Assembly (NCBI RefSeq): GCF_025460765.1
Contig: NZ_JAMWEG010000025.1
Span: 31,387-95,386 of the forward strand
DNA from: Micromonospora sp. MA102
GTDB taxonomy: Bacteria > Actinomycetota > Actinomycetes > Mycobacteriales > Micromonosporaceae
DNA: 64,000 nt
Reading direction: 5' to 3'
This document shows, piece after piece, positions 8,649-18,454 of this stretch. A program made the translations under genes and the position numbers. The notes under the pieces are model-generated. The model did no database searches and had not been told where the DNA came from. It saw nothing but the letters and a program-made list of their open reading frames with translations. The stretch's first letter is position 1, and every line of letters begins with the position of its first letter.

Positions 8649-9545
8649 TCAGCCCTTGACGGCTCCGGCGGTGAGGCCGGAGACGATGTAGCGCTGGAGC
8701 AGTTGGAACACCAGCACCGTCGGGATGGCGGTGAGCAGGGTGCCCGCCGCGAACATCCCGAAGTTGTTGTTGCGCTCGCCCGCCACCATGCCGAACATCC
8801 CGACCGCCAGGGTCTTCGAGTTCGGCTCGGTGAGGAACACGTTGGCGATGATGAACTCGTTGATCGAGCCGATGAAGGCGAGCAGCCCGGTCACCGCCAG
8901 GATCGGCGCCACCAGCGGCATCATGATCCGGAAGAAGACCTGGGCGTGCGAGGCGCCGTCCATGGTCGCCGACTCGTCCAGCTCCTTCGGCAGGGTGTCG
9001 AAGAAGCCCTTCATCAGCCAGGTGTTCGCGCCGAGCGCGGTGCCCATGTAGAGCAGGAACAGCCCCCACGGGGTGTTGAAGCCGATCACCGGCCACAGGT
9101 CGGTGACCGTCGTGAAGATCAGGAAGATCGCCACGATGGCCAGGAACTGCGGGAACATCTGGATCAGCAGCAGCGCGAGCAGCCCGACCCGGCGACCGGC
9201 GAACCGCATCCGGGAGAACGCGTACGCCGCCAGCGCCGACAGGAAGATCGACGCGAAGCTGGCCACGCCGGCGAGCAGCAGCGAGTTGAGGAACCAGTGG
9301 GCGAACGGCGTCTTCTGGAACAGGTTGGTGAAGTTCTCCAGGGACGCCCCGGTCGGCAGCAACTCCGTCGACGAGAGCGTGCCGAGCGGGTTGAGCGCCG
9401 CGGAGATCACGAACAGGATCGGGAAGAGGCTGAACGCCACGGCCAGCGCCCCGACCACGTGCCGCCAGCCCACCTGGGCGAACCAGCGGCTCTTCGACCT
9501 TCCCCCGGCCCGGTTGGCGACGGCGGCGTCCGACAAGGTGGTCAC
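8649..9545 (-). CDS. malG: Maltose/maltodextrin ABC transporter permease MalG-type
   Basis: A 298-residue binding-protein-dependent permease with six predicted helices. It carries the EAA-loop region ELDESATMDGASHAQVFFRI, where the cytoplasmic coupling helix meets the ATPase. The start GTG overlaps the malF stop as GTGA, so the two are translationally coupled. No ATPase gene is present nearby; actinobacteria commonly use a shared MsiK-type ATPase encoded elsewhere, and that is my inference here. A small stem-loop (8635-8651) overlaps the stop codon. Confidence 0.9.
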   Translation of the reverse strand: MTTLSDAAVANRAGGRSKSRWFAQVGWRHVVGALAVAFSLFPILFVISAALNPLGTLSSTELLPTGASLENFTNLFQKTPFAHWFLNSLLLAGVASFASIFLSALAAYAFSRMRFAGRRVGLLALLLIQMFPQFLAIVAIFLIFTTVTDLWPVIGFNTPWGLFLLYMGTALGANTWLMKGFFDTLPKELDESATMDGASHAQVFFRIMMPLVAPILAVTGLLAFIGSINEFIIANVFLTEPNSKTLAVGMFGMVAGERNNNFGMFAAGTLLTAIPTVLVFQLLQRYIVSGLTAGAVKG

Positions 9546-11182
9546 GAGTAGACCTCCTCCTGCTTGCGGGTCCGCGAGAAGCTGATCGCCGCCACGATCG
9601 CCACGATCGCGAAGATGAAGATCGAAACCGTGGTGGCCAGTCCGTACTCGGCGCCCTGCGCGCCGAAGGCCAGCCGGTAGGTGTAGGTGATGAGCAGGTC
9701 GGTGGCGCCGTTGGTCGGGTTGTCCGGCGCGAACGGGCCGCCCTCGGTGGTGAACAGGATCGCGTTGACGTTGTTGAAGTTGTAGGCGAACGACGCGATC
9801 AGCAGCGGGGAGAGCGCGACCAGCAGCAGCGGCAGGGTGACCGCCCGGAAGGACTGCCACGGGCTGGCACCGTCGACCGAGGTGGCCTCGGTGAGCTCCC
9901 GCGGGATCGCCTGCAGCGCTCCGGTGGCCACCAGGAACATGTACGGGTAGCCCAGCCAGAGCTGCACGAGCAGCACCGCGATCCGGGCCGACCAGGTGCC
10001 GCCGAACCAGTCGATGTCCAGCCCGAACAGGTCGTTGACCAGGCCGAAGTCGGTGTTGAACATGTCCCGCCAGACCAGCAGCATGGCGAACGACGGCATG
10101 GCGTACGGCAGGATCAGCAGCACCCGGTAGAAGTTGGTGCCGCGCATCCGGGGCGAGTGCAGGGCGAGCGCGATGGCCATGCCGAGCAGGAAGGTGAGCC
10201 CGGTAGAGCCGATCGCGAAGGCGAAGTTCCACAGCAGGGTGCCGAAGAACGGGCCGGAGATGTCCGGGTCGGTGAGCACGCGGGTGAAGTTCTTCAGCCC
10301 GACGTTGACCTTCCAGCCCTGGGCGAGCCGCTCGCCGTCGGCGGCGACGAAGGAGCCGTTCGCCGGGTCGGCGGTCCAGGTCCTGCCCGTCTCGCTGTCC
10401 CTGACGCAGTCGCAGCCCGCGTCGTACGCCCGCACGGCCTTGCCCTCGTAGGCGCGGGACAGTCCGTTGGAGCGGACCGCGCCGCCGGCGGTCGGCACCA
10501 CCAGGTCGGTGATGTCCTTGCTGCGCCCGCTGGCCTGACCGAAGTTGAGCACGGTGTAGCCGGCGGCCTCGGTGATCTTGCCGGTCGGGCTGACCGTGAC
10601 GTCCGCGGCGTCGAGCTTGCGTAGCCCGCCCGCGTCACCGGCGAAGACCTCCCTGGTCTTCGGGTCGCTGAGCAGGAACACCAGCGCGCCGGTGGCCGGG
10701 TCGCCCTTCGTGGCGATGGAGAGGGAGTACTCGGTGGAGCCGGGGACCTGCTGCACCGAGGAGGTCTGGATGGCGACGATCGCGTCGTCCTTGCTGCCGC
10801 GGTGGCCGTCGCCGAAGTTCGTGAACGCGGTGCTCGCGGTGTAGAGCACCGGGAAGACCTGGAAGGCGATCAGGAAGATCGTGCCGGGGACCAGGTACTT
10901 GGCCGGGATGTGCCGCCGGCTCAGGTAGAGGTAGAACAGGCCCGCCGTGGTGGCGGCGAGGATCGCCAGTCCGACCCAGTGCTCGGCCTCGACGAGCGGG
11001 AACGCCGCCCAGATCGCGATCCCGGCCACCAGGCCGAGCAGGACCACCTTGACGACGAGGCCGGTCGCGGTGATCGGCGCGTGGTTCCGCGCGGTACGGG
11101 GCGTGCGCGGGAGCCCGCGGCGAACGGGCTCCCGGCCCGGGGCCTGCTCAGCAGACCCCGGGCCGGACAGCGACGTGCTCAT
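9542..11182 (-). CDS. malF: Maltose/maltodextrin ABC transporter permease MalF-type with large periplasmic-loop insertion
   Basis: This 546-residue permease has a basic N-terminus, early helices (TGLVVKVVLLGLVAGIAIW, YLVPGTIFLIAFQVFPVLY), then a hydrophilic insertion of about 180 residues before the core helices and the coupling loop ELTEATSVDGASPWQSFRAV. The insertion corresponds in place to the P2 loop of enterobacterial MalF, which contacts the binding protein. It includes a CDCVRD motif that could form a disulfide. The ATG overlaps the malE stop by one base (TAATG). The open frame extends to 11641 but that part is shadow coding. Confidence 0.9.
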   Translation of the reverse strand: MSTSLSGPGSAEQAPGREPVRRGLPRTPRTARNHAPITATGLVVKVVLLGLVAGIAIWAAFPLVEAEHWVGLAILAATTAGLFYLYLSRRHIPAKYLVPGTIFLIAFQVFPVLYTASTAFTNFGDGHRGSKDDAIVAIQTSSVQQVPGSTEYSLSIATKGDPATGALVFLLSDPKTREVFAGDAGGLRKLDAADVTVSPTGKITEAAGYTVLNFGQASGRSKDITDLVVPTAGGAVRSNGLSRAYEGKAVRAYDAGCDCVRDSETGRTWTADPANGSFVAADGERLAQGWKVNVGLKNFTRVLTDPDISGPFFGTLLWNFAFAIGSTGLTFLLGMAIALALHSPRMRGTNFYRVLLILPYAMPSFAMLLVWRDMFNTDFGLVNDLFGLDIDWFGGTWSARIAVLLVQLWLGYPYMFLVATGALQAIPRELTEATSVDGASPWQSFRAVTLPLLLVALSPLLIASFAYNFNNVNAILFTTEGGPFAPDNPTNGATDLLITYTYRLAFGAQGAEYGLATTVSIFIFAIVAIVAAISFSRTRKQEEVYS

Positions 11183-12432
11183 TACTTGATCTGACCCGCG
11201 ATGGTCTTGCCCGCGGCGGTGATCGTCCTGGCCGGGTCGGCGCCGCCGATGATGGCGGCCTCCGCCTTGCCGAACGGGTCCCAGATCGCGGCCATGGCCG
11301 GGATCGCCGGGAGCACCTGGCCATTCTTGCCGGCCTCGGAGAACTTGGCCAGGTCCGCGTCCTCGCCCTTCACCTGGTCGAAGGCGGCGGTCAGCGCCGG
11401 CGGGCGCGGCTCGGCCTTGTACAGCGCGACGGCCAGCTCGGGCTTGGTCACGTAGTTGGTGACGAACTCCTGCGCCAGGGCCTTGTTCTTGCCCTTGGCA
11501 GCGACGTAGAAGGCCTGCACGCCCACGAACGGCTGGGCCTCCTTGCCACCGGCGAAGCCGGGGACCGGGGAGATGTCGTACTTGATGTTGGCCTTCTTCG
11601 CGTCCGCGATGGCCCACGGGCCGGAGACCAGGAAGGCGCACTTCTTGCCGGTGAAGGTGGCGATGGAGTTCTCGCCGGTGATGGAGCGCTTCAGCGCGCC
11701 GTCGCCCTTCTCACCGAGCTTCGCGATCTTCTGGAAGGCCGCGATCGACTCCGGCTTGCCCACGCCCAGGTCCTTCGGGTCGTAGTCGCCGTTGGCCGCG
11801 GTGCCGAACAGGTAGCCGCCGCCCGAGGTGTACAGCGGGTAGATGTGGTAGGCGTCGCCGTTCTGGCCGGACTGGAGGCAGAGGATCTCGCTGGCCTTCT
11901 TCTCGGCCTTGAGCTTCTTGCCGGCGGCGACCAGGTCCTCGATCGTCTTCGGCGCCTCGGGGGCCAGCTCGGTGTTGCGGATCAGCGCGATGTTCTCCGT
12001 GGCGTAGGGGACGCCGTAGAGCTGGCCGTTGAAGGTGACCGCCTTGATCGCGGTCTCGTTGAACGCGCTCTTCTGCTCGGCGGCGAGCTGCACCGGGTCG
12101 ATGGCGCCGTTCTGGACCATGTTGCCGATCCAGTCGTGCGCGCCGACCACGACGTCCGGGCCGCTGCCCTGCTGCGAGGCGGTGACGAAGTTGGTCTGCA
12201 GGTCCTTGGAGACGGCCTGGACCTCGACGGTCACGCCGTTCTCCTTGCCGAACTCCTCGGCGAACGGCTTCAGGGCCGCGGTCCGCTTGTCGTCGGCCCA
12301 GATGACCAGCTTGCCGCCGGTGGCCTTGGCGGACTCCTTGGCGGCCGGCTTGTCGCTGTCACCGCCGCCGCAGCCGGACGCGGCGAGCGCCAGGCCGAGG
12401 ACAGCGACCACACCCGCGGTACGGATGCGCAT
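11182..12432 (-). CDS. malE: Maltose/maltodextrin-binding lipoprotein
   Basis: A signal peptide (VVAVLGLALAASGC) with a clear lipobox is followed by a Gly/Asp/Lys/Ala-rich linker and a MalE-type solute-binding fold starting KLVIWADDKRTAALKPFAEE. The 416-residue length is normal. ATG 12432 has AGGAG six nt upstream; the same frame is open much further left but without support. It is first in malE-malF-malG, and the divergent LacI-type regulator and its operator candidates lie in front. Maltodextrin specificity is inferred from the neighbouring GH13 enzymes. Confidence 0.92.
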   Translation of the reverse strand: MRIRTAGVVAVLGLALAASGCGGGDSDKPAAKESAKATGGKLVIWADDKRTAALKPFAEEFGKENGVTVEVQAVSKDLQTNFVTASQQGSGPDVVVGAHDWIGNMVQNGAIDPVQLAAEQKSAFNETAIKAVTFNGQLYGVPYATENIALIRNTELAPEAPKTIEDLVAAGKKLKAEKKASEILCLQSGQNGDAYHIYPLYTSGGGYLFGTAANGDYDPKDLGVGKPESIAAFQKIAKLGEKGDGALKRSITGENSIATFTGKKCAFLVSGPWAIADAKKANIKYDISPVPGFAGGKEAQPFVGVQAFYVAAKGKNKALAQEFVTNYVTKPELAVALYKAEPRPPALTAAFDQVKGEDADLAKFSEAGKNGQVLPAIPAMAAIWDPFGKAEAAIIGGADPARTITAAGKTIAGQIK

Positions 12433-12557
12433 CGGTACTCCTGTCGTCATGGCGGCGCGCCGGGGGAAGGGCGGCTCGCCAGTGGAAACCTCGGAAAGTT
12501 CTTGCTGACCGGCGCGGGGATGTTGCGCCGCTGGTCTCGCATGTTGCGGGGACGTTA

Positions 12558-12569
12558 GCAAGACGTTGC
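12558..12569. promoter_or_regulatory. Candidate operator of the LacI-type maltose regulator (site 1)
   Basis: GCAAGACGTTGC has GCAA/TTGC arms. It sits in the divergent malE/lacI-type intergenic region, and a second copy of the pattern lies 41 bp away, about four helical turns. Confidence 0.5.
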
Positions 12570-12598
12570 AGATAATGGAAGGGTTTGCAGGAGCGTAC

Positions 12599-12610
12599 GC
12601 AAGAACTTGC
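12599..12610. promoter_or_regulatory. Candidate operator of the LacI-type maltose regulator (site 2)
   Basis: GCAAGAACTTGC is an inverted repeat with GCAAG/CTTGC arms, 20 nt before the regulator start. With site 1 it could bind two dimers on one face of the helix. Confidence 0.55.
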
Positions 12611-12630
12611 CCGTGAGCTAAAGTGCCGCC

Positions 12631-13707
12631 ATGCGCGCTCGACTGTCCGACATCGCCCAACAGGCCGAAGTCAGCGAGGCCACGGTGTCGCGGGTGCTCA
12701 ACGACCGCCCCGGAGTGGCCCCCGAGACCCGGCAGGCCGTCCTCACCGCCCTCGACGTGCTCGGCTACGAGCGCCCCGCCCGGCTGCGCAAGCGCAGCGC
12801 CGGGCTGGTCGGCCTCGTCGTGCCCGAGCTGGACAACCCGATCTTCCCGGCCTTCGCCCAGGTCATCGAGTCGACGCTGGCGCAGAGCGGCTTCACCCCG
12901 GTGCTCTGCACGCAGACCCCCGGTGGGGTCACCGAGGACGAGTACGTCGAGATGCTGCTCGACCGGCAGGTCTCCGGGATCGTCTTCGTGTCCGGCCTGC
13001 ACGCCGACACCGCCGCCAACCACGACCGGTACCGCGCCCTGATCGCCCGCCCGCTGCCGATCGTCATGATCAACGGGTACGCGCCCGGCATCTCGGCGCC
13101 CTTCGTCTCGTGCGACGACGGCGAGGCCACCGAGCTGGCCGTCGCGCACCTGGTGGCGTTCGGCCACCGGCGGATCGGCCTGATCACCGGCCCGGACCGC
13201 TTCGTGCCGGTGCAGCGCCGGGTGGCCGGCTTCCGCGCTGCGATGAACCGGCTCGTCGGCACCACCGAGGCGGAGGTCGGCGAGCTGGCCGAGCTCTCCC
13301 TGTTCGGCGTCGAGGGCGGCGAGGCCGCCGCGAGCCGGCTCATCGAGCGTGGCGTCACCGGCCTGGTCTGCGGCTCGGACCTGATGGCGCTGGGCGCGAT
13401 CCGGGCCGCCCGGCAGCGCGGCCTCAGCGTTCCCGACGACGTCTCGGTGGTCGGCTACGACGACTCTCCGCTGATGGCCTTCACCGACCCGCCGCTGACC
13501 ACCATGCGGCAGCCGGTCGCGGCCATGGCGGTGGCCGCCGTCCGCGCCCTGGTCGACGAGATCAACGGGCACGCCGCCCCGAACTCCGAGTACCTGTTCC
13601 GCCCCGAGCTGGTGGTGCGCGGCTCGACCGCGGTGGCCCGCCCGGCCGGTGGCGCGAAGCGCCAGCGCCCCTCCTCGGTCGACCCCACCCTGGCGGTCCC
13701 CGCCTGA
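12631..13707 (+). CDS. LacI-family transcriptional regulator (MalR-like)
   Basis: A 358-residue LacI-family protein. The N-terminal helix-turn-helix and hinge read RLSDIAQQAEVSEATVSRVL and then NDRPGVAPETR, followed by a periplasmic-binding-protein-like effector domain ending in the family motif PPLTTMRQPV. It is divergent from malE and directly upstream of an alpha-glucosidase gene. CTTGC/GCAAG inverted repeats lie on both sides of it, so control of transporter, alpha-glucosidase and itself is likely, with a maltooligosaccharide as probable inducer. No strong SD precedes ATG 12631. Confidence 0.92.
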   Translation: MRARLSDIAQQAEVSEATVSRVLNDRPGVAPETRQAVLTALDVLGYERPARLRKRSAGLVGLVVPELDNPIFPAFAQVIESTLAQSGFTPVLCTQTPGGVTEDEYVEMLLDRQVSGIVFVSGLHADTAANHDRYRALIARPLPIVMINGYAPGISAPFVSCDDGEATELAVAHLVAFGHRRIGLITGPDRFVPVQRRVAGFRAAMNRLVGTTEAEVGELAELSLFGVEGGEAAASRLIERGVTGLVCGSDLMALGAIRAARQRGLSVPDDVSVVGYDDSPLMAFTDPPLTTMRQPVAAMAVAAVRALVDEINGHAAPNSEYLFRPELVVRGSTAVARPAGGAKRQRPSSVDPTLAVPA

Positions 13708-13722
13708 CCCTTGCCGTCAGTT

Positions 13723-13732
13723 CTTGCGCAAG
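13723..13732. promoter_or_regulatory. Candidate MalR-type operator before the alpha-glucosidase gene
   Basis: CTTGCGCAAG is a perfect palindrome with the central CG usual for LacI-family sites. Another CTTGCAG half-site follows at 13744-13750. It lies about 85 nt before the alpha-glucosidase start. Confidence 0.55.
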
Positions 13733-13815
13733 GAATGCTTGACTCTTGCAGCGACTGAGCGGCATTCTGCTCAGACGCCCTGCCGTCCCGCGCCAGAGAA
13801 CGGGGATCCACACCG

Positions 13816-15450
<1,635 letters not shown>

Positions 15451-15548
15451 GCCGGGTAACCCGTCATTGACCTGGTCGTCCGTTGTGCCCCGCGCCGACG
15501 GGCGGCTGGGCTACCGACCCCTTGTGGTGGGGGGTGAGGTGGCGCCGA

Positions 15549-15574
15549 CCCCTCGGGGACTCGTTCCCGAGGGG
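15549..15574 (+). terminator. Terminator-like hairpin after the alpha-glucosidase gene
   Basis: Perfect 9-bp arms CCCCTCGGG / CCCGAGGGG with an 8-nt loop, no T tract. It lies between the alpha-glucosidase and the next + strand gene. Confidence 0.6.
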
Positions 15575-15612
15575 CCGGTGTCCATCTGGGACCGTCGGGG
15601 TACCACGGGGCG

Positions 15613-15975
15613 ATGACCGCACACGTGGCGCAGTACACCCTCGACATCGGCGACCTCGACCGGATGATCGACTTCTGGTCGGCCGCCCTCGGTTACACCG
15701 TCCGCCGGGGCGGCGACGGCAACGCGAGGCTCTATCCGCCGCCCGGCCGGCCCGGCCCGACCGTCTGGTTGCAGGGCAGCGGCACCCCGAAGCACGGCAA
15801 GAACCGGCTGCACCTGGACCTGGTCTCCGACGGGGACGCGGCGGCCGAGGTCGACCGGCTGATCGGGCTCGGCGCCCGGCGCGTCGACGTCGGGCAGACC
15901 GGCACGGAGGGCTTCGTGGTGCTCGCCGACCCGGAGGACAACGAGTTCTGCGTGCTCGACGGGCCGCCGAAATGA
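15613..15975 (+). CDS. VOC-superfamily (glyoxalase-like) protein
   Basis: A 120-residue single-module vicinal-oxygen-chelate protein. It opens AQYTLDIGDLDRMIDFWSAALGY and ends FVVLADPEDNEFCVLD, the usual beta-alpha-beta-beta-beta ends with a Glu/His-type metal position (here Asn-Glu-Phe). The reaction cannot be assigned. ATG 15613 has no SD; TACCAC six nt upstream is a weak -10 match. It stands alone downstream of a terminator hairpin. Confidence 0.85.
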   Translation: MTAHVAQYTLDIGDLDRMIDFWSAALGYTVRRGGDGNARLYPPPGRPGPTVWLQGSGTPKHGKNRLHLDLVSDGDAAAEVDRLIGLGARRVDVGQTGTEGFVVLADPEDNEFCVLDGPPK

Positions 15976-15979
15976 GCCC

Positions 15980-16405
15980 TCAGGCTCCCCGGCTGGTCAG
16001 CAGCTCGGCGATCCGGGCGAGCCCGGCCCGGACCTCGTCCCGGCTGGGCGGGGCCGTCGGCTGCGGCTCCCGCTCGGCGGCCAGCTCCAACTCCTCGTCG
16101 ATCACGTCCTCGAAGTCGCCGTAGAGGTCGGCCTGGTCCACCTGGGCCGCCTCGTCCTCGGCGGCGATCTGCGCCGCGGCGATCTCGCTGCGGATCTCCT
16201 CGGGCGTGAGCGCCGGCAGCAGCGGCTCCACCACCGCCATGAGCTGCTCCTCGGCCACCACCGCCTCGGCCAGGGCGAGAGCGTGCGGCCGCTCGTACGG
16301 GCCGCAGACCACCGGCTCCCACTCGTCGTCGTCGCCGAGCGGGCCGAAGGTGATGATCCACGGCAGGCCCAGCATCGGCGAGTCGTCCGGCAGGTCCAGT
16401 GTCAT
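15980..16405 (-). CDS. Acidic protein of unknown function
   Basis: A 141-residue, strongly acidic, soluble protein. It begins MTLDLPDDSPMLGLPWIITF and has a long Glu/Ala/Asp-rich C-terminal half predicted to be helical (RSEIAAAQIAAEDEAAQVDQ). I recognise no domain. ATG 16405 is the first in-frame ATG of the plausible coding part; the frame is open further upstream without SD. It follows the GntR gene on the same strand, 86 nt apart. Confidence 0.7.
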   Translation of the reverse strand: MTLDLPDDSPMLGLPWIITFGPLGDDDEWEPVVCGPYERPHALALAEAVVAEEQLMAVVEPLLPALTPEEIRSEIAAAQIAAEDEAAQVDQADLYGDFEDVIDEELELAAEREPQPTAPPSRDEVRAGLARIAELLTSRGA

Positions 16406-16491
16406 GAGTGCGCCCACCGGCCCATCATGGTCGGTGGCGGCGCGGACGTGCGCCTCATTCGCGCCAACTCCCCCCTCTCCGGCGGTCGCTC

Positions 16492-16866
16492 TCACCCGTG
16501 CGTACCGGCGTCCAGAGCCGCACGGACCAGGGCGACGGCGCGGTCCGGCGGGACGCCCAGGCGGAGCGCCTCGGCGGCGTACGCCGTGGCGGCGCGGTGC
16601 AGGCGGTCGGTGGCGTCGTCGCGGCCGGGGGCCACCACGGTGCCGTGCCGCCCGCGCGTCTGCACCAGCCCGGCCGACTCCAGCTCCCGGTACGCCCGCG
16701 CCACGGTGTTCACGGCCAGGCCCAGGTCGGCGGCGAGCTGCCGGACCGCGGGCAGGCGGGTGCCGACCGGCAGGCGGCCGTCGCCGATCATCGCGGCGAG
16801 CTGCCCGCGCACCTGCTCGTACGGCGGCACCGCCGAGTCCTGCTCGATCCGGATCCGGGTGCTCAT
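16492..16866 (-). CDS. GntR-family regulator, YtrA subfamily
   Basis: A 124-residue regulator. The winged helix spans about residues 12-80 with PPYEQVRGQLAAMIGDGRLP, GTRLPAVRQLAADLGLAVNT and VARAYRELE. Only about 40 residues follow, the short C-terminus that defines the YtrA group, which usually controls transporters or membrane proteins. Its start overlaps the stop of the BrkB-like gene upstream by 4 nt, so both are probably one operon. Confidence 0.9.
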   Translation of the reverse strand: MSTRIRIEQDSAVPPYEQVRGQLAAMIGDGRLPVGTRLPAVRQLAADLGLAVNTVARAYRELESAGLVQTRGRHGTVVAPGRDDATDRLHRAATAYAAEALRLGVPPDRAVALVRAALDAGTHG

Positions 16867-17798
16867 CCCGCCCCTCCCGGCGTGCCCGGGTCGGTGTCCT
16901 CGTCGACCTCGACGTCCACGTACCGCCCGCCGCCACCCTCGGCCAGGTCCACCACCCGCCCGTAGCGACTCGTGGCGGCCAGCGCCGCGCCGAAGAGCAC
17001 CATCTGGTTGAGCAGGTAGAGGTAGAGCAGCAGCCCCACCGCCGTGGCCACGACGGTGTAGGCCGGGTTCCGCTCGGTGCGCACCACGTAGTAGCGCCCC
17101 ACCGTGTTGAGCAGCGTGATGCCGACGGCGACCGTCAGCACGGCGGGACGCAGCCGGCGGCGGCTCATCCGCAGCCGGGGCACCGCCACCAGCAGCGCGG
17201 TGGCCAGCACCGCGTTGACCACCACGCTGAGCACCGCGCTGACCGTGGTCAACCCGACCGATCCGGTGCTGCGCAGCAGGAAGCGCAGCAGCGACTCCAG
17301 CGCGTCCACGGCGGCCACCGAGATGCCGAGCAGCACGAAGACCGCGACCAGCACGCCCAGGTCGACCAGGCGGCGGATCACCAGGTTGCCGGGCTGCTGG
17401 TTGAAGCCGTACATGAGCCGCTGCGAGGAGCGGATCGCCTCGACCCAGCCGATCCCGGTGAAGACCAGGATGACCAGGCCGATCACCCCGACGGTGTTGC
17501 TGCTCTCGGCGATCTGCTTGGCGTCGAGGAAGGGCAGGTTCTCGTCCAGGAAGTCGGCCGCCGCCCTGCTCACCTCACGGTTGTCCTGGAGGATCGTGCC
17601 GAAGATCCAATAGCCGACCAGGGCCAGCGCGAACACGGCGAAGAAGCCGTAGTAGGCGATCGCGGCGGCCAACCGGCCGGCGAGGAGGTTGGCGTAGAGC
17701 GTGCCGGCGCGCCACACGTGGTCGAAGGCCGACGACCGGACCCGGGCCGCGTCGACGCGGCGGCCGAGCACCGCCTCGATCCGGCCGATGACGTTCAC
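16863..17798 (-). CDS. YihY/BrkB-family inner-membrane protein
   Basis: A 311-residue protein with six hydrophobic helices. AAAIAYYGFFAVFALALVGYW is the family's first helix, and later stretches such as LLYLYLLNQMVLFGAALAA match the YihY/BrkB (formerly RNase BN) family. Molecular role in this family is uncertain; transport has been suggested. GTG 17798 has GAGGAT six nt upstream. It is translationally coupled to the GntR regulator. Confidence 0.9.
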   Translation of the reverse strand: MNVIGRIEAVLGRRVDAARVRSSAFDHVWRAGTLYANLLAGRLAAAIAYYGFFAVFALALVGYWIFGTILQDNREVSRAAADFLDENLPFLDAKQIAESSNTVGVIGLVILVFTGIGWVEAIRSSQRLMYGFNQQPGNLVIRRLVDLGVLVAVFVLLGISVAAVDALESLLRFLLRSTGSVGLTTVSAVLSVVVNAVLATALLVAVPRLRMSRRRLRPAVLTVAVGITLLNTVGRYYVVRTERNPAYTVVATAVGLLLYLYLLNQMVLFGAALAATSRYGRVVDLAEGGGGRYVDVEVDEDTDPGTPGGAG

Positions 17799-17855
17799 CC
17801 CGACATCCTCGCCGATCCGCCCGCCCCCCGGAGACAGGCCGGCCGCGCGCTCAGC

Positions 17856-18437
17856 TCAGCCGCCGAGGCGGAAGTCGCGGCGGGGCTGCCACCGGGTGGC
17901 CCCGCTGTGCGAGAACAGGGTGAACGCCTCGACCTCGAAGAGGGCGGAGAAGTCAGCCAGGTCCTCGTACGCCTTGTCGAGCACCTCGGGCGGCACGTCC
18001 TGGGCCACGGTGACGTGCGGGTGGTACGGGAAGCGCGCCTCGCGGTGCAGCTCGGGGGCCGCGTTGATGGCCGCGGCGAGCAGCTCGCACTCGCTGATCC
18101 CCGCGGCCACCGCCACGAAGACCACCTGGGTGACCGGCCGGAACGTGCCGGTGCCCCGCAGGTGCAGGGTGAACGGCAGGTGGGTGGCCGCCACCCGGGC
18201 CAGGTGCTCCTCGACGGCCGGCAGCGCGCGCACCGGGATCTCGGTGGGCCCGAGCAGGGTGACGTGCGCCGGGACGGCCTGCGGGTCGCCGGCCTCGATC
18301 CGCCGGCGGGTGAGGATCCCGCCCCACGGCTCGGGGATGTCGACCGCGATCCCGATCTGGATGGTGTCACCGGCGTCCGGCGACCCGTCCCTTCCATCCA
18401 CGCTGCGCGCCATCCCTCCGGCCACCGACTGCGACAC
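17856..18437 (-). CDS. 2'-5' RNA ligase / LigT-like phosphoesterase family protein
   Basis: Two HxT motifs, HVTLLG (about residue 58) and HVTVAQ (about residue 142), define the 2H phosphoesterase fold. At 193 residues with an intact motif pair it could act on 2',3'-cyclic phosphates or 2'-5' linkages; the substrate is unknown. The GTG at 18437 lacks a clear SD and ATG 18413 immediately after GGAGGG is an alternative. It lies just downstream of trpS with an 17-nt gap, so co-transcription is possible. Confidence 0.85.
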   Translation of the reverse strand: MSQSVAGGMARSVDGRDGSPDAGDTIQIGIAVDIPEPWGGILTRRRIEAGDPQAVPAHVTLLGPTEIPVRALPAVEEHLARVAATHLPFTLHLRGTGTFRPVTQVVFVAVAAGISECELLAAAINAAPELHREARFPYHPHVTVAQDVPPEVLDKAYEDLADFSALFEVEAFTLFSHSGATRWQPRRDFRLGG

Positions 18438-18454
18438 CCGTTCCCGCCGGGCCG

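Noticed and set aside
6909..9551. Open frame of 880 codons on +
   Set aside because: Antisense shadow of the amylase and malG genes; composition Arg/Gln/Asp-rich with no motif.
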